Below are positions 33,185 to 45,094 of a DNA stretch of 64,000 nucleotides, in pieces. The position numbers and the translations under genes were made by a program. Positions within the stretch are counted from its first letter, which is position 1, and each line of letters opens with the position of its first letter. This DNA is from Eublepharis macularius (taxonomy: Eukaryota > Chordata > Lepidosauria > Squamata > Eublepharidae): the NCBI RefSeq assembly GCF_028583425.1, contig NC_072801.1:66867766-66931765 (forward strand), given 5' to 3'. The notes beneath the pieces are model-generated. The model was not told the origin of the DNA and made no database searches. It saw nothing but the letters and a program-made list of their open reading frames with translations.

Positions 33185-33424
33185 CAGGTTACTGAGAGCA
33201 GAACCACAAGTGACAAAAGGCACAGATTGGACACTTGTCAGCTTCCCTCAAGTTTTGGCGGGAAATGTAGGCAGCTTGGCGTAACATCGCGTTTTCTCGC
33301 GCGAGTTTTGTGCGACGTCGCACAAAACTCATGTGAGAAAACGCGGTATTTTGCGTTTCCCCCGGCATGATCTGCAACGTTGCGCCATGGCCCGGCTTCA
33401 GGTAAGCCGTGTGGAAACGGCCTT
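33185..33424. mobile_element. Two MITE fragments: CAAACTACAAGTG family and CGCG palindrome
   Basis: 33190-33280 repeats GACACTTGTCAGCTTCCCTCAAG, cut at 20 as at 17915. 33284-33424 is a second element with ACATCGCGTTTTCTCGCGCG inverted around GCGACGTCGC and ending AAGCCGTGTGGAAACGGCC. Confidence 0.65.
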
Positions 33425-33617
33425 GCTGTTGTCTACGGCAGGCCATGCTGTTGTTAGATAGTTGGTAAAGAAGTTGGCAATCCAGAGGACGGGTGAGAGA
33501 TAGGACCTTATGGTACAAGGTGGTCATTATAAATCAATGCAAAACCAGAAAAAACTTAGCTAGAAACTCCATACTCTCATACAAGGGAGAAGTAAAATTG
33601 AAAAGGGGATTTCTGGA

Positions 33618-34013
33618 TTGATCGAGCAGAGTCAAGAAATTCGAAATCGGCATTACATTAAAGCTCTCTATGGTCTTCACACCTCTCCATCTCTCATCCC
33701 TTATTTCTTCTTATGGCCCTGCCAGTCCAGTGACCTCTGTTTTATAAACCTAAGCTGTCTGATCATTTCCTGGCACACCTATTCATTCACACTTGCCCTC
33801 TCCTATGCATGGAACTCCCTTCCAGAATTCATTCCAAGCACCATTTCTCCTTCCTCAAACCCAACTTTCCTTCCTGGCCTCTGGCTTATTTCCTTCATCT
33901 TCATCCCAGCTACTGCTTTTCTCCCCTCTCTTGTTTCCCCCATTTCCTATTGTGTAAGTGTAAGGTCTTTGGTGGCAGGGACCTTTCTGTCTCTTCCCTA
34001 TGAAGCTCTGTAA
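33618..34013 (+). mobile_element. Possible LINE ORF2 tail (unclassified)
   Basis: An open frame contains LALSYAWNSLPEFI, which resembles the APRLWNSLP motif near the end of L2/CR1-type ORF2. No domain beyond that is visible. Confidence 0.35.
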
Positions 34014-34733
34014 GGTGCCATATATAGAGGATCAGGTGTCCCTCTCCCAGCAATTTCGACTATTCCCCACTGGAGCTTCAAAGGCTGGCAGAGGAAAAAT
34101 GGGAGGAAATGGGGGAAAGCGCCAGTGTCGTGCCAGCATGCAACGTCACTTTTTGCAAAGAAACAGAAGTGATATGTCCACAGGAGCGAAGTTCTGGAAA
34201 TCAGATGCTAAGACATCGGAATGATGATCTAGAATTTGCTCAAAATTCTATGAAAGACTTCTGGCAAGTTCTAGAGAACTGTTCCTGACATCATGATGTC
34301 ACTTCTGGTTTTTCACCAGAAATCACATTGCACACTGGTGCACTTGTTCCCGCCCTCCCAGTGGGTTGCCAGCTATGGCAACCTTACTGTTAACATAATA
34401 TGTCATACCTGCTGTAATTCTTTGTTCTAACTTTTTCCAAAGTTATTTTCTTTAAAATAAAGTGGGCTGAAGCCCATAACGTCTTGATCTGCAATGAATA
34501 TGTAGGTCTTCAAAAAATTGCAGGGCTTTTCTGTTATTTTTGCTGTGACCGAGTAACACAGCTTCCCCAATGCAAGTTATAAGAACAGCATACAATAGAG
34601 AGAAAGAAAATATGCTTTATAGAATAAAGTTGTCACTGTTCAAGAGTGTGAAAGACATAACCAGCTTCTGGGCCACACAGAATTCTTCATCAAGCCCAAT
34701 GGAAAAGAACTTGCTAATTCCTAGCTAGATATT

Positions 34734-34900
34734 TCAAGATGGGTAGCTGTGTTAGTCTGTCTGTATCTGAAGAAAAGAGCAAGAGACCAGTAGCACCTAT
34801 AAACATCTGAAGAAGTGAGCTGTGTCTCATGAAAGCTCATACCCTACAATAAATTTTGTTAGTCTTATAGGTGCTCCTGGTCTCTTGATCTTTTCTACTG
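34734..34900 (+). mobile_element. Hammerhead-core repeat with 13-bp target duplication
   Basis: CTAGCTAGATATT is duplicated exactly (34721-34733, 34901-34913). The insert begins with a short inverted tail (TAGCTGTGTTAGTCTGTCTG) and then the forward body CTGAAGAAGTGAGCTGTGTC, CATGAAAGCTCATACCC. Confidence 0.88.
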
Positions 34901-36012
34901 CTAGCTAGATATTGTTAGACTTTCAAACAGGCCTGAAGAAAAATGCCCTGTCCCTTTAATAGAGGCTTAATGTGTGGAAATGGGCGCTGAAGGTTTTCAT
35001 GGCGTGGAGTTCAATTAACATCCAATTAAACCTCAGTTAGAAGGACAGGACATATTTTCTCCAAGCAGTTGGAAACTGTCTTTTTGGCAGAGATCCTATT
35101 TATGACAAGTAGATGTTTACCAAGGGAAGCTTTTCCCATCATTGCATCTACAGCGGGAAGAAGCTTAACTTGCTGAATTTCTGTTTGCTACCTAAGCACA
35201 GGTACTCCAGTGGGAGAAAACAAAGGTTGGCAGCCCCAGTGGAGAGAAAGGTTAGCTGCAGACACAAATATGTGCAGTGACTTCAGACAGAGATAGCAGC
35301 ATATCGACAAAGGCCTCTCCTTCCAACTTCAAAGAGCCTTTGTGTGCCGGGGTGGGTTACCGACAGGTGTCATGACGACTTTAGAGCTTTGGTCTGCCTA
35401 TACTGTTCTTTCTAATTGGCAAAGTAATGACACATGTTTGAACTCTTGGGCAAGTCCTTCAAGATGGTGAACAGTGTCCAGCAGGTAGCGTATAATCTTG
35501 TTTGTCTATTTGTTTATATGTATCTGGAACAGAGCCATAAATTGCAAGCGGAAATGGCCTCCTGTACTGAATTTCCTCATCCCCATCTTGCAGAAATGGG
35601 TTGCTCATCCTAGCCAGGTGAATATCACCTTGCTTCAAAACAAAGCCGCTGTTTAAAGGTAGAGTGCTTGTGGAGTTGGAGGTTCCATTTAACCGTAGCC
35701 AATGCCATCTAGACATTCTATTGGTCAGGTACATCCTAGACGCTTACAGGTAGACGCAAGGAGATTGCTTTCCTCTGTTGCTTAATCCCCAGCACCTGGT
35801 ACTCAAAGGTATACTGCCTCTGGACTTGGAGGTTCCATTTAGCCACTATGATGAATAACTATCAAGGGACATATCTTCTAAAAGTTATCACACTAGCTTA
35901 GCCCTTGACATTCTGCTGCTTTGGGCTCTATCTCCTGTTGGGTGGTGCCAGAAAAGTATGAGAGTCACATTGGCTAAGACAAGAATCACTGTTCTTCAGT
36001 ACCTGCAGTTTA

Positions 36013-36236
36013 TAGGGTTGCCAGCTACGCGTTGGGAAATTCCTGGAGATTTGGGGACAGAGCTTGGGTATGGTAAGAGTTTTGAGAGGAGAGGAAGCTC
36101 AGAAGGGATAGGATGCTGTGCAGTCCACCCTCTGAAATTTTTTCTCCAAAGGGAACTGATCTCTGTAGTCTGGACTGGAGATCAGTTAAAATGCTGGGAG
36201 AACTCCAGGTCCCCCCTGGATTGTTGGCAAACCTAA
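36013..36236. mobile_element. MITE, TAGGGTTGCCA family
   Basis: TAGGGTTGCCAGCTACG at the left and GGATTGTTGGCAAACCTA at the right, with GGAACTGATCTCTGTAGTCTGG. Confidence 0.75.
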
Positions 36237-37513
36237 GTTAGCAGCTTGATTACTGAAAAACAGCAACACTTGACAACTGTGCAGCTCCCTTAGAAGTAGC
36301 ACTTGAAACTGAAAACGCGATGTTGCATTTTCCAGCCAGACAGCAGGGTCATTTGTTAAGGGCTGGTTCCTGGAATTCTCTCCCATAAAGCAAAACGAGA
36401 CAGACAATGGTTTTGGAAAAAGTTTTTATTAGAAGATTGCTCTGTTTAGTAGCTCCTGCTTGCACAAAAGGGCCAACCGTGGGGTCACGTGGTGTGGTCT
36501 TTGCTCACCTTTCTTGGATGGACTGCCTCTTTTGGTGTGGCGAGGCACCTGTGCCTGTAACTGCCGTGTGGGAGGTAGAAATTCACCCCCCAGGCACGGA
36601 GCTCATAATGCTAGAGGACATTTGGTTTAAGGCAGGGTAAAAGCACAAGAGGCAAAAAGAACCATTGTTTTGTTCGTTGGCTTGTTTCCTTTCTAGTCTG
36701 TCTTTCTCACTGAGACACAGTGATCAGCCCAGTGATAATTCATATAAGAAAAATTCAGAACAAAATGTAAGGGGAGGAATTTTGACTATATTAAGCATGA
36801 TATATGTACAAAATGGGACATACCCAATTGCATAAGTACAGAAAAAGAACTCAGGGTTAGGCCAGAGAACCAGCTGTCTAGAGCCCTGTCTCCCACACTG
36901 CGGGAAAATTGTTACAAGAGTCATATTAATTGTTAAGAAGGTCTTGATTCAAATTGCCATTCAGCTCAGTGGGCGATCTTACTTAAACCAGTCACACATT
37001 CTCAGCCTAAGCTATAAAACAGGGAGGACAGAGGAAGGGTGAGATAAAACTCTACTTGATTGACAGTGACCGTATGCCTCCAGAAAGCAAAATAACAACA
37101 GACAAAGGTATAGTGCACCTGGCCATGGAGGTTCTGTTTAACCATTATAGCAAGCAACTGTTAACAGACTCTGTCTAATCCTGTATAAAACCAATATAAA
37201 ACCCGCGGCCAAAGCTGCATCTTTTGGCAAGGACTTCCATAATTTAATTCTACAATGTGTAAAAAAGTACCTGTCTGAAGTTGACTGCCCAAACATTTAC
37301 TTGGAGTTCCTAAAATTCTTATATTACTATGGGAGAGGAGGGGGAAAGTTCTCTATATCAATTTTCCCCAAACCATGCATAATTTTATAAATCTTGTCCC
37401 CTCTTAGCCATCTTGTCCCCCTCTTAGTCTTGTCCCCTCTTAGCCATCTTTTCCCCTAAAGTAAAACATTCCTATGTGCATATTTCCAAGGAGGAAATGC
37501 CTCTGTCTTTATT

Positions 37514-38030
37514 TTGTACATTATGATGCCATGTGTGTGTGCAATGAAAGTGTCTTTGAAACCACATGATTACACAGGTGTATGTGCCAGACAGCTGCGC
37601 TTGACAGTGGCCATTGCAGATGCAGAGATTGAGCAACCCAAAACAGAGGCAAGTTTCAAACTCTTTCAGGAGACAAAGCTTCTAAAGAAAGGATGTATTG
37701 AAAAAAACCCACACGTTTCTTTTGAAATAAAAGAACGCGAGGACTTCCCACCCCTGCAGACAGAAGATTCCAATCAGCTCCCTTCATGGTTTCCTCTCTT
37801 AAGAACAAAGAAACAGTTCAAAGAGAGACTTCGACAAAGGTTGTCACTGCCATTTATTAGGCTTATGTTTTTTTTTCTCAATGCTGTTTCAAATTTCTGC
37901 AATCGACTCCTTATCGTATTGTTTAGTAAATGTCCCAGATGTTGATCTTATGACTTACATTGTGTAATACGCCTTGAGTCTCAGAAAGGTGGACTATCAA
38001 TAACATAAACAGATGAATAAATAAAATCTT
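37514..38030 (+). mobile_element. Unidentified ORF ending in a LINE-like 3' tail
   Basis: A 143-codon frame (37514-37945) has no domain I recognise. The sequence after it (GTGTAATACGCCTTGAGTCTC, AAGGTGGACTATCAATAAC, then AATAAATAAA) recurs at 56520-56690. The unit is therefore probably the 3' end of a LINE or SINE rather than a gene. Confidence 0.5.
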
Positions 38031-38041
38031 CCACTCTGGTA

Positions 38042-38143
38042 GCAGATTCATCTGACGAAGGGAGCTCTGACCCTCGAAAGTGCATACCCTGGAAATCTAG
38101 TGGGTCTTTAAGGTGCTACGGGACCCAAATCCTGCTTTTCTAA
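38042..38143 (+). mobile_element. Hammerhead-core repeat
   Basis: CATCTGACGAAGGGAGCTCTG, CCCTCGAAAGTGCATACCC and TTTAAGGTGCTACGGGAC. Confidence 0.7.
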
Positions 38144-38540
38144 TGTCTGCACACCAAGACTCGGTTAATGGCAAGCACAGGAAGGAAGGCTGGTAACAAC
38201 ATTGGGTAACCTAAAGACGTGCTTTCTATTACATAATACGTAAAGTGCAAATTAGATGACATTCATTCCAGGAGAAGATAGCTACATAATTAGAATCAAC
38301 ATATACACTAATTATCTTCCCGGGAGATGCCTTTATTTTGTTCACATTCTTAGTACTATTCGCAGAGTTTGCCACTTGCCAGGTTTTGGTACTGGGTTCT
38401 GCACTTGTGTCTTGGAAAAATTACATGATGTGCAAACACTGCACAAATAATCATTCCAGTGGGAGTGCAGTTTCTGGCCTGTAGACACCAAAGAGAACAG
38501 AAATCCAATGGCATTTAGAAGACGAACATAATTTCCACTT

Positions 38541-38838
38541 TATTGTCGAAGGCTTTCACGGCCGGAGAACGATGGTTGTTGTGGGTTTTCCGGGCTGTAT
38601 TGCCGTGGTCTTGGCATTGTAGTTCCTGACGTTTCGCCAGCAGCTGTGGCTGGCATCTTCAGAGGTGTAGCACCAAAAGACAGAGATCTCTCAGTGTCAG
38701 CTGAGAGGGTGACACTGAGAGATCTCTGTCTTTTGGTGCTACACCTCTGAAGATGCCAGCCACAGCTGCTGGCGAAACGTCAGGAACTACAATGCCAAGA
38801 CCACAGCAATACAGCCTGGAAAACCCAGAACAACCATC
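38541..38838. mobile_element. Palindromic insertion of a second hammerhead-core repeat, about 11-bp target duplication
   Basis: Two copies of one unit lie head to head (arms about 38571-38700 and 38711-38838). The unit reads CTCTGAAGATGCCAGCCACAG, CTGCTGGCGAAACGTCAGGAA. ATTTCCACTT is duplicated at 38531-38540 and 38839-38848, or one base more. Confidence 0.85.
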
Positions 38839-39260
38839 ATTTCCACTTTTTGTGTTAGAGCTCGCTTCATCCGATGCGCTAGAAGGTAAATCTCTCCAAA
38901 TACTAGGGGCATCCAATGGAGTTTGAAGGAAATGCTTCTTTACTCAACAAGTGATTAAAATGTGGAATTTGCTGCCAGAGGATATTGTAAATGGCCACAT
39001 GCATAAATGGCTTTAAAAGAGAATTAGATTCATGGAGGATAGGTCCATCAGTGGCTAGTAGCCATGCTAAAGGAAAGATGCATATTCAGAGGCAGTCAAC
39101 CTCTGAAGCCCAGTGCCAGGAGGCAACTTCAGGGGAGCCCTTGGCCTCTATGCCCTGTTTATTGGCCCTCCTAAGAAAACTGATTCTCCACTGTGTGAAA
39201 CAGGATGCTAGACTAGATGGACCACTTGTCTGATCCAACAGGGCTCTTCTTATATTCTTA

Positions 39261-39398
39261 TATTCGTATATTGCACGGGATGAAGAGAACTGTGATTCTT
39301 GAAAGCTTATGCTACAATAAAGTTGGTTAGTCTTTAAGGTGCTATTGGACTCTTTACTATTTTGCTACCACAGACTAACGTAGCTAACTCCTCTGGAT
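39261..39398 (+). mobile_element. Hammerhead-core repeat with 12-bp target duplication
   Basis: CTTATATTCTTA is duplicated exactly (39249-39260, 39399-39410). Body: GATGAAGAGAACTGTGATTC, TTGAAAGCTTATGCTAC, AGGTGCTATTGGACTC. Confidence 0.85.
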
Positions 39399-39984
39399 CT
39401 TATATTCTTAACAGTGGAAGAGGGCTGCCCCAACGGTTGTTACTAGATTCATTAGGTCAGTCTGTTGCTGATTTAAAAAATGCCCTTCTCTGATAAACTT
39501 CAAAGGGAGAATTCAATGAAAAATAGCCAAATTAGAGTTCATTAACAAGTTCAAGACTATCTGTGTAGTCCTAAGAAGAGTTACTCCAATCTCAGACCAC
39601 TGATTTCAATGGGCTTAGACAGGAGTAACTTGTTTTAGGATTGCACTGTATGTTCCCTCCAGGTTTGAATAGGACCTGGGGTACCTCACTTATTATAGGT
39701 ACTAATATCCTGCATATATCTCACTTTTTGCAGATGTTAACTTGTTCAACTGTACCCCTGCAACTTCCTATCATATCATTTCTGTATCTTATTTCAATCC
39801 TGTACTAGATTTTATGTTAATTGGGCTTTGCCTATCTAACAATAGTCGGGGGGGGGGTCATCATCCATTTGCTCTTTTGATATAATCTTGTCTTAAGCCA
39901 GCACCTCTTTGTAATTTCTCCCCCGACCCTGCTTGTCTGTTGTAAATATAAAGAAATATAAATGCATAGGATTTACATGCCATG

Positions 39985-40080
39985 CATCCAATGAAGTGAG
40001 CTCTGACTCATTGAAAGCTTGCGCTAGAATAAAATATTGTAAGTCTTTAAAGTGCCACTGGAGTCCTGTTTTATTTTGCA
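39985..40080 (+). mobile_element. Hammerhead-core repeat
   Basis: AATGAAGTGAGCTCTGACTC, ATTGAAAGCTTGCGCTAG and AAAGTGCCACTGGAGTCC. Confidence 0.7.
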
Positions 40081-40870
40081 CAACCGATGTTTATCTCTAA
40101 CCTGGCAAGTCTTCCATACTGCTGTTGTCAAAGGCTCAGTAGAAGTAGGCCAAGGTACCAGACCCATTTTTTTCTGGACCATTGGCAACTCTTATTGATC
40201 TTAATCACCACTGTTTTTCTTTCTTCTGCCTTCCTTTCCCCCCTCGCAATCACCCGTTTTTAGCTTTTCTGGCCTAACAACTGGTGGCCTAGCAGTTTCC
40301 AGCTATGCTTCATGACTGGTTGGAGAAGGTTTTACTGGGTTCCTATGAAATACTCGCTTTCCCCCCTTCCTAGAGAAATGGGTTCAATAGGCATTCCAAT
40401 GACAGTCCAGAATAGAGACAGCTATGGGGGCTCCCAGAAGCCATTTCCATTAAGGTTGTTAACAAACCTGGAGAAAAAACATCCTGTCCTTTTACTTTAT
40501 GTGTAGAAATTGGCAGGTAAGCATTTTGTAAATAACATCCTATTAATCTTCTATTAAAGGGACAGGGTGCTTTTCCCCAGGCCTGTTGGTGGCCGAGTTT
40601 CCATGTGGAGCCCAAACGTCAAGAAAACACAAATGTGGGAAGCTTATACATGTTACCAACTTGCCAACCAGCCCTTCAATGCACCCTTCTCCTAAGGTGG
40701 CTGCATATCTTTTCTGCCTTTCACAGTGGCGTGCTAGGCAAGACGCACTCGAATACAGAGATGGGGGAAACATCAGCTGTCGCATTTCTGCCTGCCAGAG
40801 AGCTGCTAAAGGCAAAGAGCCCTGCAAGAAATAAAGGTGGCAACAGGATCTCTTTTCTGTAAGCAAGATG

Positions 40871-40977
40871 AAAAGAGCAAGAGTCCAGTAGCACCTATGT
40901 AGTCTTACAGATGCTTCTGGACTTTTGCTCTTTTCTACTGCTACAGACAGACTAACACAACTACCCATCTTGATCTA
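40871..40977. mobile_element. Hammerhead-core family, core-less inverted pair
   Basis: AAAGAGCAAGAGTCCAGTAGC is followed by its inverse and ACAGACTAACACAACTACCC. Flanks TAAGCAAGATG/TAAGCCAGATG match at 10 of 11. The middle with the GAAA core is missing. Confidence 0.7.
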
Positions 40978-41749
40978 TAAGCCAGATGGCAGGGAGAACT
41001 TTGGCAGGTGAAAATCTACGTCCAGAGAATTTTTCTTTGCCTTAGATGGAATATAGTTACAGACCAAGCCAAACATCCAGTCCCAAACCTATCCAATCTA
41101 GCCTTCTACTCACTCACTTAGAAGCTGCTGTGTGAAGTCTGTCCTCCTTCTCGAACTGCCAGACGGACTGCAGTCTCTGACCACGGATAGAAATTTGCTT
41201 CCCACTCCAGCGCTCATGCAGATAAACCACCGAAGGAGTCCTTACCCCGGACTTAATATCTCCTCCCCGTCTGTGCTCTTGCACATGCAACCACGCGCCA
41301 ACCACCCCGTGTACCATCGAAACTCTGGCCCCGCCCGAGCAAGCGAAGCCAAAATTAGTTCAGTGAAGGCCTGAGGATGGTTGCGGAACACTTAGAACCT
41401 GGCAGGGTGTAGTGCTGGTTGGCATCTGGAGGCGGCGGCAACAAGACATTAATATTGCTGGCACTTGCTTAGTGGTGGCTGCTACACATATTATTATTCT
41501 TTTTTTAAAAAACAAGGTCCAAACCCTAACACCTTGGTTGAAACTTGTTCAGGATGAATGAAAAAAAATCTCTGCCTTAGAGGTATATCATGTGCTGTGG
41601 AGAGAAGAACTTCGAGAAACAGCTTTCTAGGAGTCTTAACTTTTGGTGAGGGGCGGGGGGCGGGAATCCTGAAGAAAACATAAAGTACCTATTTAAAAGG
41701 TACAAACTGGACAGTGTGGGAGCATGTCTGTTATTTCCTTGTATGGCTA

Positions 41750-42115
41750 CCATCCTTTAGGTGAGGCCTGGTGGTCTCCTGGAACTACAGTTGCTCTCCA
41801 GATGACGGGAATCAGTTCCCCTGGAGAAAATGGAGGACGGACTCCAGGACTTTTTTGTGGTGGGGCTCACTGGCATTGAGTACTGGCACCTTTGTGAGGG
41901 GGCTCTCCCAAGTCCTGAGGGGGGAATTGGTGGACATTAGTGCAAGTTTATATATGAGTACCTGCACCTTTAAAAAACAAAAAAAAGCACTGGTGGATTA
42001 TAGGACGTGGTATCCTTTCTGAGTTCTGTCCCCTCCCCAAACTCTGTCCTTTCCAGGTTCCACCCCTCCCCCTCAAATTCACCTGGAATTTCCTCAACCA
42101 GGAGTTGGCAACCCT
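41750..42115. mobile_element. MITE, TAGGGTTGCCA family, carrying a nested element
   Basis: The outer copy ends AGGAGTTGGCAACCCTATAA. Inside it (about 41847-41990) is a unit with ends CAGGACTTTTTTGTGG and AAAAAAAAGCACTG, resembling hAT family A termini. Confidence 0.6.
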
Positions 42116-42935
42116 ATAATGAAGTAAATAAATAACTAGCTAAGCAGGTGTGGGTGCTTTGCGCCCGTAGCAGTCAAATTTAAACGAGATGCTAGTTGAG
42201 TGCAAAGCCCCATTGGTAAATATTTTTGCTTTGATAACCTCTTGTTTAAAACTGCAAGGAGACGTCAGAAAAGATTGCTCTCTGCCTGAAACGCCAGAGA
42301 ATCCCTGTCAGACAGAGTAAGCAATACCGATCCAAATAGACCAACTGGCTAATTTTGGATATGGCAGTTCAATCGCGTAGGGTAATATTTAGTAGCCAGA
42401 ACAGTGAGCTGCAGTACAATAAAATGTGGATCCCCCCCCCTTCCTTGTGCATCCTTCTCCTCCCATTTTTATCTCCCTCTCCAAACTTGCCTGTCTCCAC
42501 AGCCCCTCTGTTCCCTTCCCGTGTTCTTTATGGTCCATTGGGAGAAGGAGAGAGAATTGTCTGAACAAAAATGTTCTGAGGTCAACCAGGGCACTGTCTC
42601 AGCAGCTTCCTGTAAATGCCCCAGAAATAGGGGATTTTTTTTTTGTGCCAAGGGCGTTGTTCCAAGGAATGCCCTGCTGGACACACCCAATACTTAACTC
42701 CCATTCCAATCCTGGAACTCAGAACAGAACCCTGAACACATTCTAGACTCAGCCTAACCCACCTCTGCAAACCACCAGAATTGTTCCCATCACTGGAGAA
42801 AGCGGAGAATCCAAGAGTCCTGCCTCACCCTTCATCCCATACCAAATTGCTGTGGCTAAAAGGAAAAACTGGTGTTCCTGGCTGTGGTTTACATGTCTAG
42901 ATTGATGAAGGCATGGGGAAGTGATTGGCTGTCTC

Positions 42936-43275
42936 CAGGGATTTTTTTCTGGGAAAAGAGGTGGTGGAAGTCAGTGGTGGAACTCAGTGATGGAACTCAG
43001 GACCGCACAATGACGTCACTTTGGGTCAGCTGGAACAAGGGGGGAATTTTTAAAAGTTTAAATCGCCCTTGGCAAAAATGGTCACATGGCTGGTGGCCTT
43101 GCCCCCTGATCTCCAGACAGAAGGGAGTTTAGATTGCCCTCCGCGCCAGCAGAGCGGAGGGCAATCTAAACTCCCCTCTGCCTGGAGATCAGTGGGAGGG
43201 GCCACTGGCCATGTGGCCTTTTTCAAGAGGTGCCGGAACTCCGTTCCACCGCATTCCCGCTGAAAAAAAGCCCTG
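42936..43275. mobile_element. hAT-like palindromic MITE, family A, copy 3
   Basis: CAGGGATTTTTTTCTGGG to AAAAAAAGCCCTG, flanked by GCTGTCTC/GCCGTCTC (7 of 8). It carries the extended arm with GACCGCACAATGACGTCACT. Confidence 0.88.
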
Positions 43276-43384
43276 GCCGTCTCTCACCAGAGTCAAATAG
43301 AAACATTTAAAGGGCCCAGGAGCATTCTGAGTTGAGCCAACGGTGCCTGAGTCCACCTTATTCCTTACCAACAGCACTCCAGAG

Positions 43385-43800
43385 AGAATCTCTCTACACG
43401 AGATATCTTACACGGGGACGCTACAGTGTAGGGAGATGCAATGTTAGCCGGGAAGCATTATTTGAAAAGACAGAGCCAAAGACACTGTCAATTTCACCTC
43501 TCCATATGAGGGTAGTTTAAAAAGTCAGAGCCCGCAGAGATTGCTCCTCAAAAGGTTTGTTGATTTAATCTTTGCCTCCCAGAAGGCTCTGTCAATTTCT
43601 TCCTCCTGTCAAAGGGTCAATGAAGTAAGATTTCCAACCTCCAGGCGGGGCCTGGAGATCTCCTGGAATTATAACTGCTCTCCAGACCACAGAGATCAGT
43701 TCCCCTGGAGCAAGTGGATGGTCCCTTCCTTTCCTAAACTCCGCCTTCCCCAGACTTCACCCCCAAATCTCCAGGAATTTCCCATCCCAGAGCTGTGTAC
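43385..43800. mobile_element. Fragment of the 17640-18765 TIR element followed by a TAGGGTTGCCA-family MITE
   Basis: 43385-43610 shares CAATGTTAGCCGGGAAGC and AAAGACAGAGCC with the nested complex. 43625-43800 reads TTTCCAACCTCCAGGCGGGG, GATCAGTTCCCCTGGAGC. Confidence 0.6.
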
Positions 43801-43804
43801 ATGT

Positions 43805-44165
43805 TATGTGCCATCAAGTCACCTCTGACCTATGGTGACCCTATGAATGAAAGGCCTCCAAAGCGTCCTGCCATTAACAGACTTGCTCAGATCCTGCAAA
43901 CTGGAGGATGTGGCTTCTTTTATTGAGTCAAGCCATCTCGTTTTAGGTCTTCTTCTTTTCCTGCTGCCTTCCACTTTTCCTAGCATTATTGACTTTTCCA
44001 GAGAATCTTGTCTTCTTATGATGCGACCAAAGTACGATAGCCTCAGTTTTGTCATTTTAGATTCTAGGGAGAATTCAGGCTTGCTATGATCTAGTACCCG
44101 CTTATTGGTCTTTTTGGCCATCCATAGTATCTGCAAAGCTCTCCTCCAGCACCACGTTTCAAATG
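43805..44165 (-). mobile_element. BovB/RTE-type LINE, ORF2 C-terminal end
   Basis: The minus frame (44136 to 43819) contains KLRLSYFGRIIRRQDSLEKS, then GSRKRRRPKTRWLDSIKEA, the tail of RTE/BovB-type ORF2. The 3' UTR (TCACCATAGGTCAGAGGTGAC, TTGATGGCACATAAC) matches BovB ends in squamates. Confidence 0.7.
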
Positions 44166-45094
44166 AAACCTAGAGTTGGCAATCCTACAATGAAGACTTG
44201 GGGTTAGTTCTCACAAACAACAAATTAGGAGGCCAACTCATTTCACCACTGTGCTTCAGACTGTGGATCCGACTGAACATTCCTCTGTATGTGTGTTTGT
44301 GTGTAAGAACAGTGATAAGCTAGCTTTCTTAGTGCAGGGAATTTGTTTCATCTTTGCAAGCCTGTGTTGTGAGATTGCTGAGGTTTGTAAGAACTGGGCC
44401 TTCACTGGCTGGGGACATCTGACTTGCTCTGTATGCCCACTCCTATCGTATCTTGGTCCCAGCTATAATTAACTTTGCCAGCTGCATCTGGGCTGGCGGC
44501 CAACATTCTGGAGCGGTCACAGTCCAGCTACGGATAGCGTGTAGGCCCAGGAAAGGAGCAGGCCCAGCAGGTGAGAGGGCACAGTTGGGGACCCCCCAAG
44601 AGGGTACAGAGAAGCTCAACAATGCTTGGAGGGTTGGTGAGAAGTTGTGTGAGAGTGTAGGGCAACTTGGGGGAAGGGAAAAAGGGTCATGCGGGGTAGG
44701 AGATTTGCATGTCCGTGCTGCCTTTCACCCTTCCGAAAGAACACACACTTCATCATTGCACAAAACAGAAGCACGTGATGATGAGGCAAACAAAAAATGC
44801 ACACTGCAACCCCTGTGCAGGTGCCATCACAAACTGACTCATAATATTACGCTCCCATGCATGCAGATACACCATTCTGTTCTTGGGAACACCCTCACGG
44901 CAAAAATTATACACCCACTGGGTCATTACAGTCACTCTCACTCCTCGGGAAGTTAGCATATTACACCCCCAGAAGCACCATTCTCCTCTGATTTAAATAG
45001 TCAAGAAACATCACGCCTTCTAAAATGCAGCCTACATAGACACAATTAAAAACGTGAGCACACACATCTCTTATTAGGTATAGTTTACATTTTA

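Noticed and set aside
43819-44136. A host gene on the minus strand
   Set aside because: The frame matches the tail of RTE/BovB ORF2 and is followed by a BovB-like 3' UTR.
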